64,000 nt of DNA from Cepaea nemoralis (GCA_014155875.1 JACEFZ010024509.1:470001-534000), one strand, 5' to 3'. Positions 52,900 to 63,952 are shown, numbered from the stretch's first letter. Notes: generated by a model not told the origin, from the sequence alone. Numbers and translations: made by a program.

Positions 52900-54400
52900 C
52901 TCATCTCATCTTCTCATCTGATCATGTTCCTCTTGTACCTTGCGGTGTCGAGGTGAAGTATAAACTTCGTGAGAGTGCCCGGTTATGGGCTTCGTATATC
53001 GACATTCCCATGGATTCTGTTATTCCCTCCATCCAACGTTTACGTGGTCGGCCTCTTCCTCTGTTTCCATCTGGTCTGTACATCATTGCTTGTTGTGGCA
53101 TGCTGTTGACTGGTAGCCTACTTGCATGGCCAAACCATTTGACTTGCTGCTTTCTAATAAAATCTAGAGCAGCTTTAACCCCTACTTTAGTCCTGATTTC
53201 TTCATTTCTGATCTTATCTCTTCTTGATACGTTGAGTATTCTTCTCAGAAACCTCATTTCTGTTGTTGTGATTTTTCTTTTCTCTTTTTCTGTCATTGTC
53301 CAGGTTTGGCATTGGTAGCACAGAGTTGGTAGGAAGATTGTGTTGTAAAGTGCCTTCTTAGTAGTTATTGATACATGTTTGTTCTTTAGTATTGGTGCCA
53401 TTTGTCCAATGAGTTGATTTGCCTTATTGCACCTATTTTCGATCTCGTCTTCTGATCTGCCATTTGATGATATTATACTTCCTAGGTACTTGAAGCTCTT
53501 TACTTGTTTCAAGGGATGTTCGTTTAGGTGAATTGTTGCTGTTTGTTCGTCTTTTGTTATAGTCATTACCTCTGTTTTGCCTGTGCTAATTTTCATGTTA
53601 TGTTCCCTACACATTTCGTTTAGACTATTCATGTGGTCTTGTAATTCAGCTTCTGATTTTGCTATTAGTGCTTGGTCGTCCGCAAACAGGAGTTCTCTAA
53701 TGGTTAGATTCGCAGATGGTTCTTCTTCTGTGTTCTCGTCATGCGGTATTCTTGCTGTCTCTGCTTGGCTGGTTTCTTTACATATGTTGTCTATATATGT
53801 TATGAACAAGAGAGGGGACAGGACACAACCTTGTCGTACTCCAGATCTTATGGTGAAGGGTTCTGAGTGTTCTCCAGTTGCTCTCACTATGCATTCACTG
53901 TTGTTGTATAAACTTCTACATATGTTTGTTAGATGTGTACTCACTCCATATTGTTTAAGGATTTCCCACAGCTTGTTTCTATCTACCCTATCAAATGCCC
54001 TTTCTTGGTCGACAAAGGCTATGTAGAGTGTTTCATTGAATTCAATTGATTTTTCTATAAGTTGTCTAAGAGCAAAAATGGCGTCTGTGCATCCTTTGTT
54101 TTTCCTAAATCCAAGCTGCGTTTCGCTAAGCTGGGGTTCTAAAGTAGTTCGTAATCTTTTTTCAAGAATATTGCAAAATATTTTCCCAGTATGACTCAAC
54201 AGTGAAATGCCTCTGTATTGTGTGCAATCTCTTTTGCTGCCTTTGTTTTTCCAAATTGGGATAATTATGGCGTTTCCCCAGTCTCGTGGTGTCTGTTGTT
54301 CTACCCAAACATGGTTGAATAGTCTATGTAGCCAAGCTGTTCCTACTTCCCTTGCTGCTTTAATTAGTTCATTTGGTATATACATATGTTGTCAATTTTT
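52900..54400 (-). mobile_element. LINE family F, 5'-truncated, well preserved
   Basis: The element covers the RT-containing ORF and a short 3' end rich in GATGAGATGAG, joined to the 13-bp minisatellite. A TGA just before the first ATG and loss of the endonuclease show 5' truncation, typical of incomplete reverse transcription. Confidence 0.85.
52922..54385 (-). CDS. LINE F reverse transcriptase ORF, uninterrupted (487 aa)
   Basis: One frame holds most of a LINE reverse transcriptase. Fingers: WGNAIIIPIWKNKGSKRDC and YRGISLLSHTGKIF (about residues 37-70). First catalytic Asp in YIAFVDQERAFDRVDR (121-136). GVRQGCVLSPLLFITYID at 182-199. Catalytic FADD at 234-237, where YADD is usual. Then KSFKYLGSIISSNGRSEDEI, YQCQTWTMT where CETWT is usual, and GRGRPRKRWMEGITESMG near the end. 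No stop or shift is seen, unlike the other LINEs here, so the insertion is young. Without the endonuclease and the RT start it is unlikely to be active. Expression in place is not indicated. Confidence 0.9.
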   Translation of the reverse strand: MYIPNELIKAAREVGTAWLHRLFNHVWVEQQTPRDWGNAIIIPIWKNKGSKRDCTQYRGISLLSHTGKIFCNILEKRLRTTLEPQLSETQLGFRKNKGCTDAIFALRQLIEKSIEFNETLYIAFVDQERAFDRVDRNKLWEILKQYGVSTHLTNICRSLYNNSECIVRATGEHSEPFTIRSGVRQGCVLSPLLFITYIDNICKETSQAETARIPHDENTEEEPSANLTIRELLFADDQALIAKSEAELQDHMNSLNEMCREHNMKISTGKTEVMTITKDEQTATIHLNEHPLKQVKSFKYLGSIISSNGRSEDEIENRCNKANQLIGQMAPILKNKHVSITTKKALYNTIFLPTLCYQCQTWTMTEKEKRKITTTEMRFLRRILNVSRRDKIRNEEIRTKVGVKAALDFIRKQQVKWFGHASRLPVNSMPQQAMMYRPDGNRGRGRPRKRWMEGITESMGMSIYEAHNRALSRSLYFTSTPQGTRGT

Positions 54401-56043
54401 CGTTTATTGGCAGAGACATTATGAAGCCAGTCATCGTGTTCATGAGATCGAGTCGATGATTATAATATTTCCTACTATATGATATGGACATTGAACTGGT
54501 CCAGATCAACAGAGATCGAAATCGCGTTGATGACGATTCGGTGACATTTATGTTGAACTTTGTTAGTTAGTATGTGATTAAGAAGTCATGAACACATTAG
54601 CTACACATGTTATATTAATTATTTATTAGCAAGAAAAAACTTATGTACACTTATATAGAGTGATAATTAATCATTAACATAATGATATTGAGATACTATT
54701 ATTATAATAGTTAGATTAATTTAGATTAGTTTCGTCGTCAATTAATGTGTTCACAAATTTAAATATGTATTTATTAGTATTAGTATTTATTGATATGATT
54801 TGGCATTATGTTCGCGCTAGCTCACAGCCGAAGAGTATGACACATGTTAATTTCACCATGAATTGCCAGGAAATTGTTGAGAGTCAACGGATGCAACATA
54901 TGACTACAACTATGACGGAGTACCACTACGGCCACATTCAAGGCAAAGGACCTCACCTATACGGAAAAGATCATAGCAAGAGAGACATATTGCAGCGAAA
55001 GTTATAAAGCAACCACTAGGGCTGACAGCTTGGTACCTATGAATCAAACACGTCCCCTACTCAAGTTTAGCTTGAGTTAGGACGCTTGACTGTAGGGTCA
55101 AATGAGGGACTAAATTATATAGATTTGTATATTTAGTTAGTACAGCCTCCCCATGGGCTGACTACATGACGTCTACCGCGGGATTGTAGACAGGTGGGCA
55201 TGCCCGTCAATAATAATTTTTTTTTATTTTGTGTAGGATACATAGGGAACCATACAGTCGTACTTGGAGCATAGCTTTTAACATATTTCGTCTGCACAAT
55301 TATTAGCAGATTTATTCGTTATGGTCTGGTAAAATGATAAGATCATTTTAAAGGTGAGGGGGGCATATGCCATAAGGCAGATACTCGCGGTTGACGTCAT
55401 TAATAATAGGTAGAGAATCCTGAAACTCAAAAGCTTACGGATAGCTAGGAGACTGGTGATAAACGGTGAATCGTGACTCTGACGTAGGTGGACAACAAGA
55501 AAGGTCTTCTTTTTTTTTGATGGAGCTGACAAGGACAAAGTGTATTCTAAGATTAGAAATGGCAAAGTGGTTATTATAAGGTTGAAGTGGTGGCTAACAG
55601 TGGCTTGATGGAAGAGCATGTCGCCGTTGACTGAGAGCCTGATAAACCTAGACAGATTGATCGAACAGCGTCAGAAATGATGGACAGAATAACGGAAGAA
55701 TGAAGGTGATTCAGAGCTGAGAAGAAATGGTTAGTAATAGTATGTTAACATGTCAGATGTTAGTTAATTACTTCTATTGCCGGCCTGGCGTCACAGGCTC
55801 TTTAGAGAAGACATCGACATTGTGTAACTGTAACTTATCAGCTGTGAAAATAAAGCAGCTGTAATTTCTGATCTTCAGTGCGAGAATTCATTTATCATTC
55901 GTTACCCGTTCGGCTCCAATTCATTTATGATTATTTGATGTTGATCAGTTGAGCCGTGAGATTGACTCACTGTTGATTCAGATATATTAAGCAGCGGGAT
56001 AGCGATAAGGCTTGATAAGGGAGTCAGCAGCATTGAGGCACAA
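54401..56043. other. AT-rich sequence, possibly including the Gypsy-3 3' LTR
   Basis: No ORF of note. At 56043 the minus strand passes from AAGGGTTGGGGT to TGTGCCTC, which looks like a purine tract followed by an LTR start. If so, the 3' LTR extends leftward from 56043. The matching 5' LTR lies beyond the window, so this cannot be verified. CGTCAATAATAATTTTT occurs both at 55206 and 56516. Confidence 0.35.
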
Positions 56044-57618
56044 CCCCAACCCTTAAACACTTAACTCAATACTGAAATATTTCTTCTTCTATATCACATC
56101 TGCCCAACAATCCCTCAACATATTTTTCATAATTCAAATCTCATCCTCCTATCTCATCATAGCCAACGCTAACCAGAGACATACTTTATACAATGTCAGT
56201 AATACAAAACCCTACTATAAACTCTCTACAAATCTCTCTACAAAACTCTCTACAAAACTCTCTATAAGCGATCCGCTTTTAAAGTGTCCATCTAAATTAT
56301 GATTGACAAAAATTGAAGATATTTTCCTTATCTTTTTCTCACTTAATCACATTCTCACTATTCCAGGATAGACAGAAAAAAGTTTAGTTTAGATTGGTTT
56401 GGTGCGCACCGAAGAAAATTAGAAAGTAAGAAAATAGTAAGAAGTAATCACATTTCTCTTCCCATGCATTCTCAAAACTTTATAAAATAAAGTTTTCAAA
56501 ATTTATATTCATTGCCGTCAATAATAATTTTTGTTATCAAAAAGTTATGTTAATCCAAAACTACAACCTTTTGTATTATTCACCTCGTCAAGTTCAACCA
56601 TTCCTTCCAAACCTCCAGAGTCCACTTATTTATATGCCAAAATTCAACCTGGCATTCCCCCCATATTCTCCCATTAAACGCTGTTCAACCCAGCTCCTAT
56701 TTCAACCCCCATTTACCCAGTATCGCCCGTCATTCCCCTCATCCATGGCTTTCAATCCATGTATTTACATTACGAACCGTCTAATGTAGTCCCTAATTCA
56801 AAACCCCCAAACCATTTTTAACGGTTTAACTCTTTCCAACCCCCATGTAATTATCAATTGTTGCTGACAACCCCAGCCACTTTTAAATATACTCCTCCAT
56901 TACTTTCTCTACTACATACTGAGTTACTTCGCTAATCACCACAACTTCCCCCTTAACTCAATCATGTTTCACCCTCAATTTCTATTTATAAACGTTATAC
57001 ACGTTAAGCAACTCAACTTCAAGTCACAAAATTCGTAAAACGAAGCATGGCCCTTACTCCATGTTTCATATTTTCTGCAAGCTCCCAAAAACAACTCTTC
57101 ATTTTTCCCCATAACTGAACGTCAACCTAAAAATTATTTTAAACACACCCAGGGTAACTAAAAAAAAAATAAAAAAAAATAAAACCAAAGTTTTGTAAAA
57201 ATAAACAGCTAAGGTAACATATCATCACATTTTTATAAAGAACAACTGAAGTCAAAACAATAGAGCAAACAATATCAACCCCCTCATTCTATGACATCAT
57301 TTTTATCCCCACACATTATTCAAAATAAACATATGTGATGAAATGAAAAATCATATATATACATACACCATAATATATTATGACTACTAATCCAATCATT
57401 TTCCGTCTAAGAAAAACTCAACACTTCAAACTTAAAAATCAAAATGATAATAAAGCATATATCAATCACTCCTAACTTAATACAATATTATGTCTACTCA
57501 TCACGACAACTCTCAACAACTCTTGATTAAGTTATTTGCTAACCTTCTTCATTTGAAATTCACAATTACCGTGTCCCACTTCTTCTTCTATCTGCAATCT
57601 GCAGAATATTCTACCAAG
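56044..57618 (-). other. Gypsy-3 3' non-coding tract
   Basis: Visibly poor in G on the plus strand with no long sense ORF, and locally similar to the LTR-2 tract (ATGGCTT.CAATC words). It lies between the pol end and the presumed LTR. No env-like membrane protein is visible. Confidence 0.55.
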
Positions 57619-57842
57619 CTATTCATCACTTCTCCATTTTCTTAATAACTTCAAATTTTTTTCTATAAGTGCAATCTCTACATCAATGTCGTCATCTTCC
57701 CGAGGAGAAATATCTTCTTTCATATCACCATCCTCATCAGTTTCTGACTCTTCATCCATCTCTTGTTCCGAGTCTGTATACCCATTACTAGCAACTGCTA
57801 ATCTTTTCCTTTCTAAATCCAATCTAATCTTTCTACCTTGAT
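57619..57842 (-). CDS. Gypsy-3 acidic tail frame after pol
   Basis: A short frame that continues the pol end in another register: RKIRLDLERKRLAVASNG, then TDSEQEMDEESETDEDGD and a final LIEKNLKLLRKWRSDE. It may be a shifted C-terminal extension of pol or a small accessory frame. No independent function is recognised. Confidence 0.4.
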
Positions 57843-57845
57843 GTC

Positions 57846-60575
57846 TTAATGATCTTTCAAATAGGGCATATCTTCATCACTTGAGGAATTTTCTCTAAAT
57901 TTTCTTTGCCTCTTAATTTCTCTTTCTTTCTGTCTATCTAACTTTCTTTTTACTGCCTGTCTAGTATTCATAAATGGAGCGTCTATTTTTTCTTTGATCG
58001 ATTCTTCACTATTATAACCGTCATACGTGTTGTTTTCCTCTGTCACGATCGTTTTTGGTATTGTTTCTTCTTGTTCACCAGTAGTAGATGCTGTTATTAT
58101 TTGTTTTTGTACCAATTCTCTCCCATTATCTATAGGTATCAGATATTCCGTTTGTCTGATAATCTGTCCATCTGAAAATAATTCTTCTGAATAATAATTA
58201 TTATTATTATCCTCTGCATCTTTTTCCTCATTATCCCGTCTTAAGTGCTCTACATGTGAACGTGCAACATGCCTTGTAATTTGATTTTTTATAGTATATG
58301 ATACTGGACCCTTTTTATCTAACATATAATATCCCGGGACCCAATGAGCATCAAACTTAGAGTTTTTCCTATGTTTTTTGTAATAAACTATATCACCTAT
58401 GTTAAACTCCTGTAAGTGTGCATTTTTATTTGTGTATTTCTTCTGTCTTTCTCGAGCCTTAATTATATTATTTCTTAAACGTATATGTGCTTTGTGCATT
58501 TCTTGCAACCTCATTTCCTGAAACTCCTCCCCCATATATTTTCTTCTAGGCTTTAATAAATTGTCAATCGGTAATATTGGTTCTCTTCCATGTAGTAGGT
58601 AAAATGGTGAGAAACCTGTTCCTTCATTTTGGTGTGCACGGATCGCCCCCAGTGCTATTCCCAAATAAAGATCCCAATCCATATCGTGTTCTTCTACATT
58701 TTTCGCTAGTATATTGTACAATGTTCTATGTTGTCTCTCATTTTTGGCATTCGAAGATGGTCTGGAGTACGAAGTTTTAATGTGCTTTATATTCAAATCT
58801 TTTAACAATTTTTCAAACTTTCTATTTACAAATTCTTTCCCATTGTCTGTAAGTATTGTCTGTGGACACCCACACCTTGGTATAAATTCTTGTAAAAACA
58901 TATTTATAACAGAATCAGAACTCTTGTCTGGAATTGGATAAAATTCTGGCCAGAGACTATATGAATCTACGATATGTAGTAGATATACATTTCCCGATAA
59001 TGTTTTTGGATGAGGACCTGAAATATCCAAACTCACTTTCTGCATTGGAAATTGAGGAATATCTGTATCTTGTAAGGGACATTTAATTATCTTCATGTTT
59101 CTTAACCTACACTTTTCACATGCATCAACATATTCATTTACGCTTTTACATAAATTCGGCCAGTAATATTTACTGCTAATAGCCTTAACTAACTTATCTC
59201 GTCCAAAATGACCATTATTATCATGATATGCCTTTAAAACTCCCCGTTCTAAATGTTTCGGAATATATTTTCTTAATCCCTCACCTTTATCACCGACATA
59301 ATATAATTGATTGTCTTCTTGCAACTCTAAGAATTTTCTTTTAAAACTGTTTTCCCCTGTTTCTTTCAATTTTTGTTTAATCTGTATTATTTTTGGATCT
59401 AATTCCTGTTCATTTTTCATATTAAAATGCATCAACTGTGTATCTTCCTCTATTGATTCAGAATCTTGTTCTGTCTGTGAGCTTTTATAATTTATTTTAG
59501 CAGAATCTAAAATATTCACTTGCCAATTCCTGTCGTCAATTTCTGGTTCTCCCTCATCTTGAGAAGTGGTTTCAGATATTGTTGTATGTGGAATTCTAGA
59601 CAATAAATCAGCGCATGTATTATGTTTTCCTGAAATATACTCTACTTTAGCATTGTATCCCTGTAAATTTAGTGCCCATGTTTGTATTTTCCTATTTTGT
59701 ATTGGTGCTTCTAATATAGACTTTAATGGCATGTGATCAGTTTTAATAATGAAATTGGCGTTATGTAGATAATAATTTAGTTTCTGGAGAGCATAGTGTA
59801 TAGCGTAGGCCTCCTTCTCAATAGTCGCCCATTTTCGCTGAGATTTGCTAAGTCTATGTGACAAGAAATAGATTGGTCTTTCATTCTTAACTCCTGGTAT
59901 TCCTGAGTCTTCTCCTTCATACGGTTGTGTTAAACATGCTCCTATGGCATTATCTGACGCATCTGTATACAAAACCAATTGTTTATTTAAATCTGGATGT
60001 GCCAATAGTGGAACTGTTGTTAAGCTATTTTTTAAAAAATCGAACGCCTTCTGACAATCTTCAGTCCACTTAAACCTTGCATATTTACAGGTCAATTTTA
60101 TAATAGGTTCTGCTATCTGTGCAAAATTTGGAACGAATCGTCTATAATACCCGGTCATACCTATAAAAGCTCGAACTTCTCTCACGTTGGTCGGAGAAGA
60201 TAAATCTCTAATCACTTTAATTGTATTTTGATCAGGCTTAATTCCCTCTCTATTAATAATGTACCCTAAATATTTGGTTTCTGCTTTTAAGAATTCACAC
60301 TTACTCAATTTCAACTTAACATCGTGTATTCTTAGCCTATAAAATACCAATTTTACATGTTTCAGATGATCTTGTACTTCTCCTGATGTATATATTAAAA
60401 TATCATCTATATATGCCAACGCAAACTTTTGAAACCCACGTAATACTTCATTTATTAATAACATATAGTGAGATGGAACTGTACGAACTCCGAATGGCAT
60501 TCGTAAAAATTCGTAAGAACCCATATGAGTACAGAAAGCACTTTTCTTTTGAGCATCCTCCGACATCGGGATACA
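57846..60575 (-). CDS. Gypsy-3 pol: RT C-half, RNase H, integrase
   Basis: Counting from the ATG at 60566. Reverse transcriptase palm: FLRMPFGVRTVPSHY and YIDD at 52-55. RNase H at about 195-325: LYTDASD (D202), E252, TDHMP (D277) and D320. Integrase zinc finger H448, H453, C483, C486 with KYYWPNL between. Catalytic core D514, D574 and E610, with exactly 35 residues between the last two, the classic DD35E. GTGFSPFYLLHGREPILPI follows, then a C-terminal VGDIVYYKKH-like segment (IGDIVYYKKHRK) and GPVSYTI. The last 150 residues are charged and end SSSDEDMPYLKDH. 906 open codons with all catalytic residues present. The frame is continuous upstream except for the TGA at 60578. Confidence 0.93.
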   Translation of the reverse strand, partial: CIPMSEDAQKKSAFCTHMGSYEFLRMPFGVRTVPSHYMLLINEVLRGFQKFALAYIDDILIYTSGEVQDHLKHVKLVFYRLRIHDVKLKLSKCEFLKAETKYLGYIINREGIKPDQNTIKVIRDLSSPTNVREVRAFIGMTGYYRRFVPNFAQIAEPIIKLTCKYARFKWTEDCQKAFDFLKNSLTTVPLLAHPDLNKQLVLYTDASDNAIGACLTQPYEGEDSGIPGVKNERPIYFLSHRLSKSQRKWATIEKEAYAIHYALQKLNYYLHNANFIIKTDHMPLKSILEAPIQNRKIQTWALNLQGYNAKVEYISGKHNTCADLLSRIPHTTISETTSQDEGEPEIDDRNWQVNILDSAKINYKSSQTEQDSESIEEDTQLMHFNMKNEQELDPKIIQIKQKLKETGENSFKRKFLELQEDNQLYYVGDKGEGLRKYIPKHLERGVLKAYHDNNGHFGRDKLVKAISSKYYWPNLCKSVNEYVDACEKCRLRNMKIIKCPLQDTDIPQFPMQKVSLDISGPHPKTLSGNVYLLHIVDSYSLWPEFYPIPDKSSDSVINMFLQEFIPRCGCPQTILTDNGKEFVNRKFEKLLKDLNIKHIKTSYSRPSSNAKNERQHRTLYNILAKNVEEHDMDWDLYLGIALGAIRAHQNEGTGFSPFYLLHGREPILPIDNLLKPRRKYMGEEFQEMRLQEMHKAHIRLRNNIIKARERQKKYTNKNAHLQEFNIGDIVYYKKHRKNSKFDAHWVPGYYMLDKKGPVSYTIKNQITRHVARSHVEHLRRDNEEKDAEDNNNNYYSEELFSDGQIIRQTEYLIPIDNGRELVQKQIITASTTGEQEETIPKTIVTEENNTYDGYNSEESIKEKIDAPFMNTRQAVKRKLDRQKEREIKRQRKFRENSSSDEDMPYLKDH

Positions 60576-61391
60576 TCAGAATCCTGATCTTGCGTCTAGT
60601 GTAGTGAAGAATGTAGAGCCATTAAGTAAGCCCAAAATATCATCAATCACTGGCAATGGGTACGCTACATTCTTAGTGATTTTGTTCAACGCCCGATAAT
60701 CACAACAGAATCTATGTGAACCATCGACCTTGCTCACAATTACAATCGGAGATGACCACTCAGACTTCGATCTTGTTATTATTCCCGCTTTTAACATATC
60801 TTCAATTGCCTTCTCTACAATCTCTCTGTTTCTTAAAGGAGTTCTATATGGTTTTAAACTAATTGGTGGATGATTTCCAGTGCCTATTTCCATTGTAACT
60901 GTACTAATTTTTCCCAATTCTAAATCATTAATTGCAATAACGTCTTGATTTTCTTTCACCAATTGTTCTAATATTTCTTTATTCTCCGGTGGGGCTTTTA
61001 ACTGTGATAACAATTCTTGTTCTCTTGTCCTTTTGTCTACTGTATCTATTTGAGATGGATATTTTTTGAATGTATGGATCAATTCATCATTCCGTCTTTT
61101 CCAGCTTCTTTTATAATTATTTCTGACATTATTTCTGACCATGGGAGTTTGTGAATAATCATTATCCAACATGTTTTCTTTTTCTATAGTTAACATGTTA
61201 TCATTATTATACGCTACTTTAGCGATTTCACAGCCTCTATATAATTTAATATTTTTTCCTGTATTGTTTAGGAGCATCACTGGAAAGCTGAGATGTTTAT
61301 CTAATATTATTAACCCATCGGTGACTTCCAAGCCAAGTTCATCTATTATTTCTCTCTCTAATTCCGTTATTTTAACTGTTTGTCCAACCAA
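60576..61391 (-). pseudogene. Gypsy-3 pol: RT N-terminal half, ended by TGA
   Basis: Contains the protease-RT connector, then GTGNHPPISLKPYRTPLRNR, SKSEWSSPIVIVSKVDGSHR, FCCDYRALNKITKNVAYPLP and TTLDARSGF, the first catalytic Asp motif. The frame stops at TGA 60578-60576, just where Gypsy RTs usually carry the Trp of a GYWQ/GFWQ motif. The next codons continue in frame into the C-half. A one-base change would explain it; read-through cannot be excluded. Its frame is -1 to the protease. Confidence 0.88.
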
Positions 61392-62053
61392 AAAGTACGG
61401 ATTTTTTTTCCATTTTTGCCTGTATTATTAACCGTTTGTGGTTTCAAATTCATTTTCGTTTTGACTCTAACTAGTGTCGACACATGCATATCCTCTTCTA
61501 AATCCACGTAAACATCTTGGAATTTTAATTTATGTAAATCAAAATAAAGTCTCACCCCATTTTTCAATAAAAAATCTCTACCCAATATCATTTTTCTATT
61601 TAAATCCTTGACTACATGGAACATATGCCTAACATTTATCCCTCCTAATTTAAAATTTATCATCGTTTGGCCAAGCACTTCTAAATTTTGTCCAGTTACC
61701 GAATGAAGATTATCCTGAATTCTAAATATTTTAAATTTTTTTAATATTCGATATAAAAATGTTTCTTTAATCACACTAACTTGCGCTCCCGAGTCAACTA
61801 ATGTTCTAATTTTATATTTCCCTATTTCTATAATACATGAACTAGGATCAATCATATTTAGTGACAACTGTTTTATCTCCCCAAGTTGAGGCCACTTCTT
61901 ATGTTTTTTATTTCTAAATGTCCTATTATACTCATCATTTGGGTTTTTAATATATTTATTCATTATTTGGACCTTACTATTTTCCCCCCTACTGCCGATC
62001 CTGTTCAGTAAGCGGGATGCCAATTTCCCTGATCTCCTGACCTTATAAAATTT
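61367..62053 (-). CDS. Gypsy-3 protease region of pol
   Basis: Overlaps the gag end in the -1 frame. Counting from the TTG at 62023, the retropepsin signature TLVDSGAQVSVI puts the catalytic Asp at residue 77, and MILGRDFL lies at 145-152. The frame ends at 61369-61367 after KIRTFWLDKQLK, whereas the RT frame carries on as VGQTVKITELE. The eight-T run at 61402-61409 on the plus strand is where one added base would join them. This processes gag-pol. Confidence 0.85.
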   Translation of the reverse strand, partial: KFYKVRRSGKLASRLLNRIGSRGENSKVQIMNKYIKNPNDEYNRTFRNKKHKKWPQLGEIKQLSLNMIDPSSCIIEIGKYKIRTLVDSGAQVSVIKETFLYRILKKFKIFRIQDNLHSVTGQNLEVLGQTMINFKLGGINVRHMFHVVKDLNRKMILGRDFLLKNGVRLYFDLHKLKFQDVYVDLEEDMHVSTLVRVKTKMNLKPQTVNNTGKNGKKIRTFWLDKQLK

Positions 62054-63015
62054 CTCTGCATCTCTCCATAATTCCCATTTGATGATCTACCATTTACAGT
62101 TCTATTCTGTGTACTAGTCTGAGCACATCTATTATTTTGTGTATTCGACTGGACACGTCTGTTATCACAGGAGCGAAAAATGTGTCCACATTGGTGGCAC
62201 CCCCAACAAACCACATTTGTGTTATTTGTGTTACCTACCATGTCTCTTACAGTATTTCTCACTTGTCTTTCTCTACCTTGATTATAAACGTTACTGTTTC
62301 TTTGTAACATCTGTATTTCTCTCCTTCTTCCTCTCCATCCATATCTATACTGTCCTATTTCCATTGGTTCTTCAATTCTATCCTCTGAACTACTACCTAA
62401 CTCTCGTCCTACCCTCAATCTAAACCTTCTTCTCACGCTTTCCTCTTGTATAGCTATATCTACAGCTTGTGACAACCTTGCAGGATTCTCTCTCATTAAT
62501 TTAAATTTCAGTCCATCTGACCTAATCCCATCAACAAAAATCCCCACCAACATCCGTTCCACTTCCTCAGCTCGGACATTCTGACCCAAAAATGACTCTT
62601 CGGCTAAATTGATCAACCTATCACTGTATAGCTGCACACTTTCTCTAGTATTTTGTCTCGTCTGTCGCAACACTGAGAATGCGTGTTGAGGGTCAGTAAT
62701 CTCTGCATATTTGTGAGCTAAGTCGTCTTTGAATTGTTCCCAGGTTTCACCTCCTCCAGCTTCTAGCTTTCTTCTTATATGATCAGAAACAGGACTTGCA
62801 CTAGTTCTATAAGCCAAATTCTTTTTATCCTCATCTGTAGCGTTCACTAGATAAGCATGTTTCTCAATGGATACAATCCATTTCTTAAATTGACTCGCTT
62901 GTCCATTAAACCTCTCGACATCACTGACTACACTTTGCTGTCTTAACACCGAGTCCAACTTTGATATTGCCCCACCAACTCCACTAAGTACTTGTGAAAG
63001 ATCTTGGGCTTCCAT
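62005..63015 (-). CDS. Gypsy-3 gag polyprotein (336 aa)
   Basis: Starts at the ATG at 63015. A capsid-like retrotrans-gag domain spans about residues 30-200: FNGQASQFKKWIVSIEKHAY, TWEQFKDDLAHKYAE and DRLINLAEESFLGQ. A perfect CCHC knuckle lies at C270, C273, H278, C283 (CWGCHQCGHIFRSC). Basic and Asn/Gln-rich ends follow. Gag assembles the particle and packages RNA. The frame is intact and overlaps the protease frame at its 3' end with a shift signal at 62047-62053. Confidence 0.93.
   Translation of the reverse strand: MEAQDLSQVLSGVGGAISKLDSVLRQQSVVSDVERFNGQASQFKKWIVSIEKHAYLVNATDEDKKNLAYRTSASPVSDHIRRKLEAGGGETWEQFKDDLAHKYAEITDPQHAFSVLRQTRQNTRESVQLYSDRLINLAEESFLGQNVRAEEVERMLVGIFVDGIRSDGLKFKLMRENPARLSQAVDIAIQEESVRRRFRLRVGRELGSSSEDRIEEPMEIGQYRYGWRGRRREIQMLQRNSNVYNQGRERQVRNTVRDMVGNTNNTNVVCWGCHQCGHIFRSCDNRRVQSNTQNNRCAQTSTQNRTVNGRSSNGNYGEMQRNFIRSGDQGNWHPAY
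62047..62053 (-). other. -1 frameshift heptamer candidate at the gag-pol junction
   Basis: In gag frame the minus strand reads A-AAT-TTT, an X-XXY-YYZ slippery heptamer. The -1 frame is open from here into protease, and gag stops 42 bases later. I did not identify a downstream pseudoknot. Confidence 0.5.
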
Positions 63016-63487
63016 TCTAAAAAAAAATCTGAAATGGAAAATACAGCAGTACCAAACAATCTAATATAATAATATGTCCTAAATCAAGCAGTTGGACATC
63101 TTAATCTAAAATTTAACAATACCTGCTATACTTATAGTCCTGTCGTTTGTCCAATCGTTTTTCTTATTCAAAACTGATGATCTGCCGTTGTAAAAATTTT
63201 AGAACACTTCCAGCGTCTCGCAGAGTATGGTTGTCGTCCAATCGACAAATATTGAAGGAGTATGACGCCCAATCGACAAAATTGAAGGAGTATGACGCCC
63301 AATCGACAAAATTGAAGGTTGTCTTCTTCTCTCGCAGGAAAAGAAAGGAAGAGCCTCTGGATTCCTCACTTAATCGAAGTCGGTGCCTTCTGACTTACTT
63401 TCACCGAAAAATGGCCCTTCTAGTCGTCTTCATGCCGCTGATTGTGCTCGTCTGGATTTGAAATGACAACGATCGAGACAATAATCA

Positions 63488-63520
<33 letters not shown>

Positions 63521-63941
63521 GCCGGCTCACTATAAGCGTTGACCAACAACTCCGGACTTTATCTTCAGACTACCAAGGTCACCTTCAATGTACTTCAGAC
63601 GATAACGGTTAAATCGACAGTTCCAGCAAGACCAGATTTCACGGCAGCATATCTGGAACATCCATACGTTTCGAAAAGAACGAGCAGGTCAACACAGGAT
63701 TCAAGATTGACGATGGCTGCTCTGTTTCACCACTCGGAACATTATGTGTTGTGTGGCGGTTTTAACAACCATCAACCCCATCACAAAGACTTGAAAATAC
63801 GACATAAGTTGTTCCTCCAGAGTGCAGGACTTCAACACAACCTTCCATGACTTCTGTTGACTTCTATATTCCAATTTGATTTATTTTATGAGGACCTCTG
63901 TGATCAGTGGTGACCGCGACAGCACGATTCCGAAATCCTGG
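63016..63941 (-). other. Gypsy-3 leader
   Basis: Long untranslated leader between primer site and gag. It contains the 31-bp duplications listed separately and a TTGA-type run (TGATTGATTGAT) at 63488-63519. Plus-strand ORFs here run antisense and are not supported. Confidence 0.6.
63238..63318. repeat. Tandem repeat of about 34 bp, 2.5 copies
   Basis: GAAGGAGTATGACGCCCAAT followed by CGACAAAATT recurs head to tail, the same position class as the 48-bp leader repeat of LTR-2. Confidence 0.85.
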
Positions 63942-63952
63942 TCACGGCACCA
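63942..63952 (-). other. Gypsy-3 primer binding site, histidine-tRNA type
   Basis: The plus strand reads TCACGGCACCA, identical to the 3' end of animal histidine tRNA (acceptor GCCGTGA/TCACGGC, discriminator A, CCA). The minus strand thus gives TGGTGCCGTGA. The bases before it (GAAATCCTGG) resemble a tRNA T-stem too. It places the 5' LTR edge to the right, perhaps at 63971 where TGTGAAC begins. Confidence 0.65.

Noticed and set aside
63931..63952. tRNA-like 3' end
   Set aside because: Only the acceptor end with encoded CCA is present, at the position of a primer site; there is no tRNA body.
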